34,685 nt of DNA from a virus. Location: the IMG/VR virus record IMGVR_UViG_3300042539_001296, positions 1 to 34,685 of that record. The stretch is one strand, 5' to 3'. The notes beneath the pieces are model-generated. The model searched no databases and had not been told where the DNA came from. It saw only the letters and a program-made list of their open reading frames with translations. Of the stretch, positions 1 to 8,657 are shown one piece after another; positions within the stretch are counted from its first letter, which is position 1, and every line of letters begins with the position of its first letter. A program made the translations under genes and the position numbers.

Positions 1-15
1 TAATTCTTCTGTCAT
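1..15 (-). CDS. 5' end of a minus-strand gene cut by the window edge
   Basis: An ATG at 15-13 reads MTEEL into the window edge. It is preceded by a strong ribosome-binding site (GGAGAGGAG read on the minus strand, 18-26) that overlaps the gap after the oxygenase-like gene. Only five codons are present, so nothing can be said of function, but it shows that the minus-strand operon continues to the left. Confidence 0.6.
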
Positions 16-28
16 GATTTCTCCTCTC

Positions 29-691
29 CTATACCAATGGAATCCAGTGCTGTTCCCACTCTGTTGGAATAAATCTAAGTGGTATTACATCGTAAGCAAT
101 TGTAATTCTTGGACCTTCCCAGTCCCAATCACCCATTGCATGAGGGTGCCCAGTTTCTGAAAGAATTGCACGATTATTTTTATTGATGTTTTGAATTTCT
201 TCATCAAAGACACGGTAGTGTGTTACAGATGGCTCTGCCTTAACGCAGTAGTATCCGTGAAAATGAGGTGCTCCGTTACCACCATGCTCGTGCCAATCTA
301 ACTTGCCAACGTGATTATAATTAATATTAAACCACCCCTGGACCATGAACTGCTCTTTAATAAAGTCTAGTTCGTAATACTCGCAAGCATCTTTAGCCAT
401 ATCTCTTACTGCACGAAACAGTGTGTGGATGTTGGAATCGTAAATTTGAAACACATTGTATTTGTTCCAATTCATAGTAGTGATGCTTCCAGATGCATCC
501 CATGGAGTATTTTCATTCTTAGGACCTTTGATTAGTCCTCCATTTTTGATTTGATCGTATGCAACATGAAGGGTTTTTTCAAGTTCTACCAAATCGTTTA
601 TATCAATCTGTCTTTCAAAGAACTGTTGAGGCTTTGTTGACAAACTGTTGCTCTTCATATTAGAGTCTCCGTATATTTGCTGCTCTTCCAT
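29..691 (-). CDS. 2OG-Fe(II) oxygenase-like protein (prolyl-hydroxylase type)
   Basis: A 220-residue protein that resembles the 2-oxoglutarate/Fe(II) oxygenases common in tail regions of marine and freshwater phages. Residues 132-136 (DWHEH) look like the H-x-D/H metal ligands, FHGYY at 144-148 fits the following core strand, GHPH at 181-184 could supply the distal histidine, and PRITIAYDV at 194-202 has the arginine expected to bind 2-oxoglutarate. The family hydroxylates proteins or small molecules, and the target here is unknown. The reading frame is open to 754, but I prefer the ATG at 691 because AAGGGG lies just upstream and the extra codons would run into the preceding gene. It is the last complete gene of the leftward tail operon and follows two paralogous unknowns. 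A second, different oxygenase-like gene lies at 11265-11840. Confidence 0.7.
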   Translation of the reverse strand: MEEQQIYGDSNMKSNSLSTKPQQFFERQIDINDLVELEKTLHVAYDQIKNGGLIKGPKNENTPWDASGSITTMNWNKYNVFQIYDSNIHTLFRAVRDMAKDACEYYELDFIKEQFMVQGWFNINYNHVGKLDWHEHGGNGAPHFHGYYCVKAEPSVTHYRVFDEEIQNINKNNRAILSETGHPHAMGDWDWEGPRITIAYDVIPLRFIPTEWEQHWIPLV

Positions 692-701
692 TTTTTTCCC
701 C

Positions 702-1463
702 TTATCTATATTTCTTTCTAACCCAACGGTGCTTCTTATAGAAACCATATACATAGTTTCTTTTTCTTTCTAGATCCCAACTTCCTTCGTTTTGAAGTTT
801 GTGGTCAACTTCCATCTGCCAATTTGCTCTTTTTATAGGGACCATAGACATAATTGGCGTTCCTTCAGGAATAACCCCTTCAAAATCTTTTCTTAAAAAG
901 AATGTAACTACATTGTTTGTAGACCATCTATCGGCATCTTGAATTGCTGTCATTGTTATGAATGGCAAATCCCATCTTCCAATTGGATGAGTAATCATTA
1001 GAGACCATCCATCTGGCAACTTTGTTCCCCATCTCATGTCCCAAACAAAGTGAATTGGGTAACATCCAGATGGAACGGGCAACTCAATGTGACCCCTCAT
1101 CTCGATTGGCCTTGGTCTATCTTCATCCCAAGTAATGTCTGGCTTGTTTGGATCGTCTGTCTTTTTAACAGTAATTGTTGTTGGTAAACTATAATGATAA
1201 CCTGCAGTTAGTGCGTCAAAATAAGGCATGCAATGCTTTACACTGATTGCTGCTGAATCAGCACCACGGTTATTCATGATAGATAATTTTTGTATATCAT
1301 CATTTATCTGGTATAAAGGTCTATCTTTCCACCACTTTGGTAAATTTTCAATTGCTGGGACAGGGCTTGGCGTGGTCTCAACATATGCGGTTGAAGTCCA
1401 AAACTTTACAGTTAAATCTTCTAGTGGTTCTGAATTCTTATACTTATCTGCGTGTAGGTCCAT
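702..1463 (-). CDS. Unknown phage protein, copy A of a tandem paralogue pair
   Basis: 253 residues. It shares a clear scaffold with its upstream neighbour: LPKWWKDRP near the N-terminus (LPVWWRKSQP in the neighbour), a C-P-x-x-D-x-L-T-x-G-Y block (KHCMPYFDALTAGY here), and F-x-G-V-I-x-x-G-T-P-I followed by P-x-x-R-x-x-W-x-x-E-V near the end. I recall a similar family from T4-like cyanophages, where it is uncharacterised. Start chosen at the ATG at 1463, one base after the neighbour's TAA, with AGAAGG upstream; the frame is open to 1514. The pair lies between an unknown and an oxygenase-like gene, which suggests virion modification or a tail accessory, but this is inference. Confidence 0.7.
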   Translation of the reverse strand: MDLHADKYKNSEPLEDLTVKFWTSTAYVETTPSPVPAIENLPKWWKDRPLYQINDDIQKLSIMNNRGADSAAISVKHCMPYFDALTAGYHYSLPTTITVKKTDDPNKPDITWDEDRPRPIEMRGHIELPVPSGCYPIHFVWDMRWGTKLPDGWSLMITHPIGRWDLPFITMTAIQDADRWSTNNVVTFFLRKDFEGVIPEGTPIMSMVPIKRANWQMEVDHKLQNEGSWDLERKRNYVYGFYKKHRWVRKKYR

Positions 1464-1464
1464 T

Positions 1465-2175
1465 TTACTTGAAAACCTTCTTTTCCCACATGATTGCTTT
1501 ATATGCCCCACCAAACTTATACTTAAGTTTTACACCAAGAGAATTTAAAACTTTAAGTAGTGGCTTTTCTAATACTTCAGCCTCCCACTCTTCTCTTCTA
1601 TATGGGATACATTGAATAATTGGAGTTCCTGCTTCTATTACTCCCTTAAACCCTCTTTTAATTCTAAAAGAAAATGGTCCATCAGAAACATACATATCTG
1701 TATCTATGATTGCTGGAACAGCCTCAAACGGAAGATCGTTATAAAATGATGGGTGAATAAATAAGGTGCTATATCCTTTAGGAGTTGAAACAACCCACAT
1801 AGGGTGAATTCTAAAAATATCATCCATAAAAAGTTCTCTATCAAAATCCCAAGACTCTACCTGATCTCTAGTATGCATAGATATAGACTGTCTATGAAGT
1901 TCTTGAACCTGAAACTCTACCTTTTCTCCTGTAGCATCAATATAAATGTCGCATGGAGTTTTTAGCATGTATCCAGTTGTAAGTAAGTCTAGAATTCCTG
2001 GACATTTCTTTACTGTTTCATTATATTGTCCATTGACAACCCTTTTTTCTCCACCAACATATGGCTGAGATTTTCTCCACCAAACTGGAAGATTTTTTGA
2101 CATAGGCTCAGGCTTTGGTGCATACTCAGTTACGTATTCATTTTTAGGAATAAATGTAATCTTTTTTCTATTCAA
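1465..2175 (-). CDS. Unknown phage protein, copy B of a tandem paralogue pair
   Basis: 236 residues from a TTG start. Landmarks are LPVWWRKSQP, the KKCPGILDLLTTGYMLKTPC block, and GFKGVIEAGTPI followed by PYRREEWEAEV; all three have counterparts in the gene directly downstream (702-1463), so the two arose by duplication. Start: a TTG at 2184 touches the GGAGG at 2185-2189 and is too close to it. The TTG at 2175 sits nine bases downstream of that GGAGG and is preferred. The gene overlaps the end of the preceding gene by eight bases. Function unknown. Confidence 0.7.
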   Translation of the reverse strand: MNRKKITFIPKNEYVTEYAPKPEPMSKNLPVWWRKSQPYVGGEKRVVNGQYNETVKKCPGILDLLTTGYMLKTPCDIYIDATGEKVEFQVQELHRQSISMHTRDQVESWDFDRELFMDDIFRIHPMWVVSTPKGYSTLFIHPSFYNDLPFEAVPAIIDTDMYVSDGPFSFRIKRGFKGVIEAGTPIIQCIPYRREEWEAEVLEKPLLKVLNSLGVKLKYKFGGAYKAIMWEKKVFK

Positions 2176-2902
2176 TTTCTTCAACCTCCATATACATTAT
2201 TAAAGAATCGTGCTTGATATAGGGCATGCTTAGTTTTAAGTCTGACTTAAAGTAAACTGGAACTTCTACATTTGCCACATCCTCATTACATTCTATCACA
2301 AATTTGTCTACCTTGCAATGCAAAGCCTTTTCTATTTCTGGTGTGCTATAAAATGTTAGCCTACATTTATTTTTTGGAAGCCACCTAATTACCCACTTAT
2401 AGGTTGCAGCACACCATTCATCATTGGCTAGATCCTCATAGTTAACGGTCTCCAACTGCTCTGGCCTATCTTTTATATATCTATAAAGTGTTCGGCTAAT
2501 AAAGGTATAGGCAATTGCTTCAACAACTTTTCCAGCGTAATTATACTTTCTAGGATAATCTTTTATATAAACATCAGCATCTAGATAAATAGCATAAACA
2601 TTATCTTTTACGTGAACTGGGCCACGCTGAACTTCGTGAGTCCATCTGTTTTCTGGAATAAAATAACTTTCTCCACTAAGATAGTGATCATACCAAGAGT
2701 CATCATGTATCTGTGCCATAACTTCATCTGATGGCATTTTTGCCTTTTCGCTAAACTGCTTTGTAAATTCCGCAATTTGTGGGCTGATAGAGTATGGGGT
2801 TGCTTTCCCAATCCTATCCTTGTTTAATGCAATAGTTGCATCAGGAATAGAGTATGGGTCATCCCATTCTTCAGGAAAATAACCTCTTCCTGGTTTTCTC
2901 AT
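2168..2902 (-). CDS. Conserved-looking phage protein of unknown function
   Basis: 244 residues, acidic and aromatic-rich, with no signal peptide or membrane segment. It begins MRKPGRGYFPEEWDDPYSIPD and contains a Trp/Tyr-rich middle (DDSWYDHYLSGESYF). It sits in the leftward operon 19 bases after the Hint-domain adhesin gene and overlaps the first paralogue. I do not recognise the family. Its position suggests a tail or virion-associated protein. The upstream sequence (AAGAGAAG) is only a weak ribosome-binding site. Confidence 0.65.
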   Translation of the reverse strand: MRKPGRGYFPEEWDDPYSIPDATIALNKDRIGKATPYSISPQIAEFTKQFSEKAKMPSDEVMAQIHDDSWYDHYLSGESYFIPENRWTHEVQRGPVHVKDNVYAIYLDADVYIKDYPRKYNYAGKVVEAIAYTFISRTLYRYIKDRPEQLETVNYEDLANDEWCAATYKWVIRWLPKNKCRLTFYSTPEIEKALHCKVDKFVIECNEDVANVEVPVYFKSDLKLSMPYIKHDSLIMYMEVEEIE

Positions 2903-2921
2903 GACTTCTCTTTTCTACTAG

Positions 2922-4016
2922 TTAGTTTCCAGTGCCGTTAGGGTAAATTGGATTACCTTCTGAATCAAGAATTGCATTACCATCATTATCTGTAAGCCAT
3001 GCAATAGAGTCGTGAGTTAACATATTCTGAGTAAAGAATATATCATATGGTTCGCAGTTAATGGTATAAACTTGTTCAATATAAGCAATTGTCTCTACTG
3101 ATGTTACTGGAACCCAGTCTCTAGCATCCAAGGACCAAACCTGATAATCTTCTGTAATCGTGTCAGACCTTACGAATGCAACAACACCATTTGAGTTCTT
3201 AGAAAGAATCAAGTGAGGAGATGTAAAAATGTCTCCATTAACAACTGTTGCAGAATCTGTTACGTATGAAGATACACCAACAACGGTTGTCTCTACTATC
3301 CCTAACGCCTCAAACTCTGATTCTGGAACATTAAAGTTTGGAATACCTTGAATTGTTGGATCTAGGTTTGCAATATCTAAAGAGTAAAGAACATCTCCAA
3401 CCTGAATTTCGCTAGCCTGTTTAATTCCATCTACTGTATGAACTCCAGTTGTTGCTCCAAGAGAAACGAATCCTGGATATCCAGGATAGATACCGTTCAT
3501 TGCAACAGTCCAGAAACTTCCATATCCGTGAGAGAAACTGTGATAGAATCCCGCATAGTGTCCAAATGATGCATAGTGTCCAAATGAGTGATAAAATCCG
3601 TGGTAGAATCCTGCGTAGTGTGCAAATGAGTGGTAGAACCCATGATAGAATCCTGCATAGTGTGCGAATGAGTGATAGAACCCGTGGTAGAATCCTGCGT
3701 AGTGATTAAATCCATGATAGAAACCATGATAAAAACCAGCGTAGTGTGCAAAGCCTGCATAGTGAGCAAAACCACTATAGACATACTGGTAATAGTTAAC
3801 GCTTACAGTTGAACCAATGTTTACCACTGTTCCTGCAGCAGTTCCCTGAGATATAATTGCCTGATCTAACCCTGCGTCGCCAGTTGTTGTTGATGACTCT
3901 GAGTATGTTAGGCCTACGGCAGTCAAAGCAGCCTGATATTGAGTTCTTGTCATTCCAGATAGATTTGGAACGCTTACCTTACGTATTCCTCTATCGCCAG
4001 TTCTTTGAATTGCCAT
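2922..4016 (-). CDS. PASTA-like / His-Tyr-Phe repeat / Hint-domain tail adhesin
   Basis: 364 residues with a three-part layout. Residues 13-76 look like one PASTA domain (VPNLSGMTRTQYQAALTAVGL and a VNIGSTVSVNY end). Residues 82-164 are near-perfect repeats of FYHGFYHSFAHYAG, made almost only of His, Tyr, Phe, Gly, Ala and Ser. Residues 185-337 fit a Hint (Hedgehog/intein) fold: S-L-G-A-T-T-G-V-H-T-V-D-G aligns to the block starting with the catalytic Cys, QVGDVLYSLD follows, a T-x-x-H motif is at 265-268, and VYTINCEPYDIFF...LTHDS ends it. The usual Cys1 is Ser185 and the usual terminal His-Asn is His-Asp. So self-cleavage, if any, would use Ser chemistry or be lost. A 27-residue tail follows. 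It lies between fibre genes and downstream operon genes, and a TATAAT box on the minus strand is at 4045-4050. Confidence 0.75.
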   Translation of the reverse strand: MAIQRTGDRGIRKVSVPNLSGMTRTQYQAALTAVGLTYSESSTTTGDAGLDQAIISQGTAAGTVVNIGSTVSVNYYQYVYSGFAHYAGFAHYAGFYHGFYHGFNHYAGFYHGFYHSFAHYAGFYHGFYHSFAHYAGFYHGFYHSFGHYASFGHYAGFYHSFSHGYGSFWTVAMNGIYPGYPGFVSLGATTGVHTVDGIKQASEIQVGDVLYSLDIANLDPTIQGIPNFNVPESEFEALGIVETTVVGVSSYVTDSATVVNGDIFTSPHLILSKNSNGVVAFVRSDTITEDYQVWSLDARDWVPVTSVETIAYIEQVYTINCEPYDIFFTQNMLTHDSIAWLTDNDGNAILDSEGNPIYPNGTGN

Positions 4017-4057
4017 ATTTTAAATCTCCCATTCCTATTTTTAAATTATACTGCTTT

Positions 4058-5791
4058 TTATGAAGATGCTAGGTCGCCAATCACAACGAATGTGTTTGCC
4101 GCTCTTTTAATAATTGTTGCACCAGACCACTGAGTTCTTGTTTTGGCGGTAGGAGTTCCATTTACTGTTACACCAGAACCACCGACAATAGTTACCTGAC
4201 CTGCAGCAACCTGAAGAACTTCCAGTCTCTGACCTACTGGCCAGAATGAGTTGTCTGCTGGAATTGTGAAGTTTGCACCAGAGGCTGAGTTAAACTCAAG
4301 AATCATATTAACATCTCCAGTAACAAAAGTGTATGCTCCTGACTTTGATGCAATGTCTGCTGTCTTATCTGCCTTTGTTGCCAATGTTGTTGAAAGTGCA
4401 GTTCCTCCTAGTGTTACAGATGATGCTGCAGGTAATGCAACAGTTCCTGTAAATGTTGGACCTGCAAGTGGTGCCTTTAGTGCAAGAGCATTGGTTACTG
4501 TAGTTGCATAGTTTGCATCATCACCAAGTGCTGCTGCAAGTTCATCAAGAGTATTTAGGGCTCCTGGTGCTGCTGCAATTACTGCGTCAACCTCTGCCTT
4601 AACAAATGCTGTTGTTGCAATCTGTGTTGTATTAGTTCCTACTGTTGCAGTTGGGGCAGTTGGAGTTCCAGTAAGTGCTGGTGATGCCAAAGGTGCCTTT
4701 GAAGCAACTGCTGAGTCAGCGTATGTATTTGCTGAGGCGATTGCATTTGTTCCTGCTGTATCCGCATAAGTCTTAGTTGCAAGGGCTGCAGTATCTGCAA
4801 TTCCGTGAACATTTGTTGTCTTTGCATCGTGAGCATTAAAGTTTGATGTAGTTGTTGAAAGTGTTGCTTCTGCTGTATCAAGATCACCTTGTAGTGTCGT
4901 GATATTACCTTCTGCAGTTGCTAAGTCTGATTGGATTGAAGAAATATCAGACTGTGCTGCTGATACATCTGACTCTATAGTTCCAATGCTTGCTGTGTGA
5001 CCACTTGTTAATGTTTCAAGTGTAGATACACTTGTCTCTACTGCTGTAACTCCTGATTGTAAGTTATCAATATCTAGTTCTGCTGCGTCAAGATCTGACT
5101 GCAAGGTTGTTATTTGTCCACCAATTGTTGAAATACTTGATGTGTGTGTTGACGTAGTAGTAGTAAGTGAATCAATATCGTTTTGCGCTGTAGTCATGTC
5201 TGATGTCAGTCCAGATGTAGTTGTTTCTAGGCCAGTGACATCACCTTCTGCTGCAGTCATTCTTGTTTCAAGATTTGAAATATCTACTGCTAAGCCATAA
5301 GCCTGGCCTTTAACAAAAGCAGTTGTAGCAATTTGTGTAGAGTTATCAGTTAATGTTGCTGTTGGTGCAAGTGGAGCACCCAATAGATGTGGACTTATAA
5401 GGTTTGCCTTATTTATAAGTTGTGATGTTACATATCCTACAAAGTTAGTGTCATCATTAATAGATGCTGCAATTTCATTTAGAGTATTTAGTGCTGCAGG
5501 TGCTCCATCGATGAGATTTCCAAGTTGTGAAAGTGGAACATTTCCTGTTGAGTCAAGTTCCGCTACTCCGTTTACCTGTCCCTTTGTTGTTACTGGAACA
5601 TAATCGTCAAGTGATCCACCTAGGTCTTCTAGGTTCTTGAAGTAGGAGAGGTCAGACCAGTTATTTACACCATCGCCCATTTTGAACTGGTTGGTATCAG
5701 TCTCAAACCCAATTTCTCCTGCTGCCAAAATTGGATCTGCATCTGTCCATTGCTGTGCAGTTCCTCTGCGCTGTTGCATTCTAGTTGCCAT
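4058..5791 (-). CDS. Tail fibre with Mtd-like N-terminal domain
   Basis: 577 residues. The N-terminus (RRGTAQQWTDADPILAAGEI then GFETDTNQFKMGDGVNNW) matches the N-terminal domain of phage major tropism determinants and many fibre proteins. Next come repeats typical of fibres (LNTLNEIAASINDDTN, TQIATTAFVK twice, SPALTGTPTAPTATV), and a long Ser/Thr-rich coiled-coil stretch around residues 170-320 with TTLQSDLDAAE heptad-like units. The last about 90 residues form a beta-rich tip. It should be a trimeric host-recognition fibre. The ribosome-binding site AAGGAG is close to the ATG, and a TATAAT box at 5833-5838 suggests its own promoter. Confidence 0.85.
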   Translation of the reverse strand: MATRMQQRRGTAQQWTDADPILAAGEIGFETDTNQFKMGDGVNNWSDLSYFKNLEDLGGSLDDYVPVTTKGQVNGVAELDSTGNVPLSQLGNLIDGAPAALNTLNEIAASINDDTNFVGYVTSQLINKANLISPHLLGAPLAPTATLTDNSTQIATTAFVKGQAYGLAVDISNLETRMTAAEGDVTGLETTTSGLTSDMTTAQNDIDSLTTTTSTHTSSISTIGGQITTLQSDLDAAELDIDNLQSGVTAVETSVSTLETLTSGHTASIGTIESDVSAAQSDISSIQSDLATAEGNITTLQGDLDTAEATLSTTTSNFNAHDAKTTNVHGIADTAALATKTYADTAGTNAIASANTYADSAVASKAPLASPALTGTPTAPTATVGTNTTQIATTAFVKAEVDAVIAAAPGALNTLDELAAALGDDANYATTVTNALALKAPLAGPTFTGTVALPAASSVTLGGTALSTTLATKADKTADIASKSGAYTFVTGDVNMILEFNSASGANFTIPADNSFWPVGQRLEVLQVAAGQVTIVGGSGVTVNGTPTAKTRTQWSGATIIKRAANTFVVIGDLASS

Positions 5792-5847
5792 TTATATCTC
5801 CTTAGTGGGGCTGCCACTTATTTTATAGTCTTATTATAACATCAATT

Positions 5848-6297
5848 TTAGTTGAAGTTATCTATTACAGTTCCTCCGTCAAAAACAACTGTCCAGGTTG
5901 TTGTAGACGGTCCACCAGCATCGATTCCTGATCCCTGTGGTGCATTAAATGTTGACCCATCATAGAATTGAGATACTATGAATCCAGTTCCATCAATTGC
6001 GGTATCGTGAATGTGCTGTGGAAGATTTTGCGTGTCGTCAATAGTTGCTTGGGTATACCAAGATCCGTTGTAATAAAAATTAACTCTATTTGTTAGAGTG
6101 TCTAACCACATTGTTCCATTAGTTGGTGAAGAAGGAGCAGTAGCGCCAACAGCCATTGATCTTGAGTCAACATACTCCTTGGTTGCTGCATGTGCTGCAA
6201 GAGTTGGTTCCCCGACTGTTACTGCACCGCCAAAAGAACCACCGTTTGCAACGATGAGTCCATTCTTGACCTTAAAGTCTTTTTCTACTGTTGCCAT
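5848..6297 (-). CDS. Short tail-fibre-like protein
   Basis: 149 residues. Its first residues (MATVEKDFKVKNGLIVANGG) match the start of the longer fibre encoded just upstream (MATVNKDFKIKYGLIVEGA), so both probably dock to the virion through the same module. The middle has HAATKEYVDS and a PTNGTMWLDTLTNRVNFYYN block common in phage fibres. It ends in a beta-rich, Gly/Asp-rich tip. The ribosome-binding site AAGGAG precedes the ATG. Probably a side fibre or fibre-assembly partner; exact role unknown. Confidence 0.75.
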   Translation of the reverse strand: MATVEKDFKVKNGLIVANGGSFGGAVTVGEPTLAAHAATKEYVDSRSMAVGATAPSSPTNGTMWLDTLTNRVNFYYNGSWYTQATIDDTQNLPQHIHDTAIDGTGFIVSQFYDGSTFNAPQGSGIDAGGPSTTTWTVVFDGGTVIDNFN

Positions 6298-6332
6298 TTA
6301 CTTCTCCTTCTTCCAACTATTTTTATTTTTTA

Positions 6333-7934
6333 TTACGCAAGCAATGTTCCAACAACTGTTACAACTGAAGTGTTGTTTGCTGTTGTTACACGAAGTCTTA
6401 CAGTGGTGCCAACTTCAACATAGTCTGCTGTTATTGTCATTAGGGAACCGTTAGTTCCAACCATTGCATATTCTGTGATTGATATATTGTTTGAAGAATC
6501 CATTGTTAGTAAAACTTCTGCAATATCTGTGTGTGAACCTTGTGCTGTCTTTACCAAGAACTTTGCTGAACGGTATTCTGTTCCAAGGAACTCATAGGCT
6601 GTTACCTGGCTTGCAGTTGCTACTGAAACTGTTGACGCAACCTGCTTAGCAATTGAGTTAATCTCAACTGCTGTAAAGTTTGGTGTTGTATCCTGAACTG
6701 CATCAATTGCTCTCTGATCTGTAAAGTAGAGGTTTGTTGAACCTTCTGTTAGATCATCAGTATCGGAATCTGCTACACCGTTTTCTGCGGTAATAGTAAG
6801 TCCTGCACCTGTTCCTGTGATTGTAATGTTTGTAAGATTTGCACCAGTCAAAAGATCTGCTGCTGAAGTCTTAGCACGAGAATCAGAGAAGTAAAGGTTT
6901 GTTGCACCCTCTTCAATATCGTCTGTGTCAAGATCATTAATTGCATTTGTAGCAAAAGATTCAGCATTAGTCTGTGCTGTTGAAGCAGAACCTGCTGCAT
7001 CGTAGTTGATTGCAAGGCCATCTGCGTAGTCTTCTGCTGCTTCTTGTGCTGCTGCTGCTGCACCATACATATCGTATGCTGCTGCTGTTGCTGCAAGTGC
7101 TGCTGTGTTGAAGTCTGATATATCTGCTGCATCAAGACCAGTTACGGAAATTGTTGCCCCTGTAATATCAATGTTTGAACCTGCAGTTAGTGCATCTTGC
7201 TTTCCTGCTGCAATACCCTGAAGATCAGAGATAACATCTGGGTTATCCTGAAGTGCTGCTGCCAACTCATTGAGTGTGTCAAGAAGTTCTGGTGCACCAT
7301 TTACTAGGTCTGCAACTGCCTGATCTGCATGATCCTCTGCTGCTTGCTGTGCAAGACCAATTTCTGTGCTTGTCTTGTATGCTGACCAAGCCTTATCTGT
7401 AGCAGTGCCATTTGCATCGCTAATCTTTGCATCTGCATAATCTTCTGCGTTAGACTGTGCTGTTGATGCTGAACCTGCTGGGTCATAGTTTGATGCAAGG
7501 CTATCTGCATAAGACTTAGCATCTGCCTCTGCTGTGTCAGCATATCCCTGATAAGCAGTTGTAATTGCTGTCTCACGAGTATCTGTGTAAGCCTTTGCAT
7601 CTGTCTCTGCTTGATCTGCGTATGCCTCGTAAGCAGTTGTAATTGCTGTCTCACGATTGTCTGTATAAGTGTTTGCTGCTGCTTGTGCTGATGAAGCAGA
7701 ACCTGCTGCATCATAATAAGCATCTACTGTAGCACGATCAATTGAAAGTTCTCCAGCACCGCTTACATCAAATTCATTTGAAACTGACTTTACAAGTGTT
7801 TCTCCGCCAATGAGATCAAGGATGTATTGATCTGATGCATCTTCTGTAAGAATCTGATTTCCGTTTACGGTTGCATTTGCACCTTCAACGATCAGGCCAT
7901 ACTTAATTTTAAAATCTTTATTTACTGTTGCCAT
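6333..7934 (-). CDS. Long tail fibre with Ala-rich helical repeats
   Basis: 533 residues. A docking-like N-terminus (MATVNKDFKIKYGLIVEGA) is followed by a shaft of repeated units: YDAAGSAS(T/S)AQ recurs several times and TRETAITTAYQGYADTAEAD recurs in tandem, giving alanine-rich helices or coiled coil over about residues 75-330. Then come ATNLYFSDSRAKT and STNLYFTDQRAIDAV, a paired fibre motif seen in cyanophage and other tail fibres. The C-terminal about 130 residues are beta-rich and probably form the tip. The ribosome-binding site AAGGAG lies before the ATG. A host-attachment role is inferred from layout. Confidence 0.8.
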   Translation of the reverse strand: MATVNKDFKIKYGLIVEGANATVNGNQILTEDASDQYILDLIGGETLVKSVSNEFDVSGAGELSIDRATVDAYYDAAGSASSAQAAANTYTDNRETAITTAYEAYADQAETDAKAYTDTRETAITTAYQGYADTAEADAKSYADSLASNYDPAGSASTAQSNAEDYADAKISDANGTATDKAWSAYKTSTEIGLAQQAAEDHADQAVADLVNGAPELLDTLNELAAALQDNPDVISDLQGIAAGKQDALTAGSNIDITGATISVTGLDAADISDFNTAALAATAAAYDMYGAAAAAQEAAEDYADGLAINYDAAGSASTAQTNAESFATNAINDLDTDDIEEGATNLYFSDSRAKTSAADLLTGANLTNITITGTGAGLTITAENGVADSDTDDLTEGSTNLYFTDQRAIDAVQDTTPNFTAVEINSIAKQVASTVSVATASQVTAYEFLGTEYRSAKFLVKTAQGSHTDIAEVLLTMDSSNNISITEYAMVGTNGSLMTITADYVEVGTTVRLRVTTANNTSVVTVVGTLLA

Positions 7935-7952
7935 TTTTTTATATCTCCTTAG

Positions 7953-8399
7953 TTATGCCTTAAGTCCAATACGAGCATATCGTGCTGTGACTGGCTTGAT
8001 CGCAGGATCTGGAGTGACTGTAATAGCCACGGTATTTCCAGTGCGAGAGACATTAATGGTGCCAATATTCCCATCATTGTCGATTGTTCCATACTCACTG
8101 ACAGAAACACCGTCTCCGTCAATAAGAATGGTCATTTCAGTTGCGTAGAACTTGTTGTCCCCTGCTGTAGTCTTTGATATTGAAATAATATACTTGACCA
8201 TACGCCAAACTGTAGCATCAAAGTTATCAATTACAGTTACGTTCTCAATACCGTTGATTGTATTTTCATTGTTACCATAAGAGCCAAGATCTGTTGCTTG
8301 TGCTGTTGCGGTATCAATTAAGTCTTCATAGTTTTCTTGAGTAGGTCTATCTCCTGTTTGGAATAGGCCCTTAACTCCTGGAATTGATATCTTTGCCAT
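7953..8399 (-). CDS. Small tail/fibre accessory protein, leaderless
   Basis: 148 residues, beginning MAKISIPGVKGLFQTGDRPT, with a C-terminal two-thirds rich in beta-branched residues. The segment YATEMTILIDGDGVSVSEYG resembles the C-terminal part of the 533-residue fibre (LLTMDSSNNISITEYAMVGT), so this may be a free-standing tip-like domain. A TATAAT box at 8406-8411 ends exactly six bases before the ATG, so transcription should start on the start codon and there is no ribosome-binding site. Function otherwise unknown. Confidence 0.7.
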   Translation of the reverse strand: MAKISIPGVKGLFQTGDRPTQENYEDLIDTATAQATDLGSYGNNENTINGIENVTVIDNFDATVWRMVKYIISISKTTAGDNKFYATEMTILIDGDGVSVSEYGTIDNDGNIGTINVSRTGNTVAITVTPDPAIKPVTARYARIGLKA

Positions 8400-8432
8400 G
8401 CTGTAATTATAACATCCCTTTTAATAAGACTA

Positions 8433-8657
8433 TTATAGAATGTAGTTGCTATATCCAATAACTTGAAGAGGTATACCTGGAGTATTTCCCAAACCAATAG
8501 CCTGAATTTGAATTGCTGAAAATCTAACTCTAAATGGCAATATTTCACTTATAACTGTTTTTCTTGTAAAATCTTCTATCTGAACTTCTGGATAGTCTAT
8601 TGGAAAGATTCGCTCTGTCTTGTTTTGTAGTTTGTCTAATAATACTGCTGTTGCCAT
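8433..8657 (-). CDS. Small structural-cluster protein, unknown
   Basis: 74 residues (MATAVLLDKLQNKTERIFPI...), no membrane segment. Its ATG overlaps the TAA of the upstream gene (TAATG at 8657), so it is probably translationally coupled to the BppU-like protein. The small size and its place among baseplate/fibre genes suggest a minor tail component. No family recognised. Confidence 0.65.
   Translation of the reverse strand: MATAVLLDKLQNKTERIFPIDYPEVQIEDFTRKTVISEILPFRVRFSAIQIQAIGLGNTPGIPLQVIGYSNYIL

Noticed and set aside
3449-3709. Plus-strand frame with RILRSVQMS repeats
   Set aside because: Antisense of the His-Tyr-Phe repeat tract.
2922-4016. Functional intein inserted in a host protein
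   Set aside because: No matching extein halves; Ser185 and His-Asp end differ from active inteins. It fits a terminal Hint domain better.
7304-7723. Gln-rich minus-strand frame
   Set aside because: A +1 shadow of the Ala/Thr-rich long fibre. The same applies to Gln-rich frames at 4639-4887 and 6848-7135.
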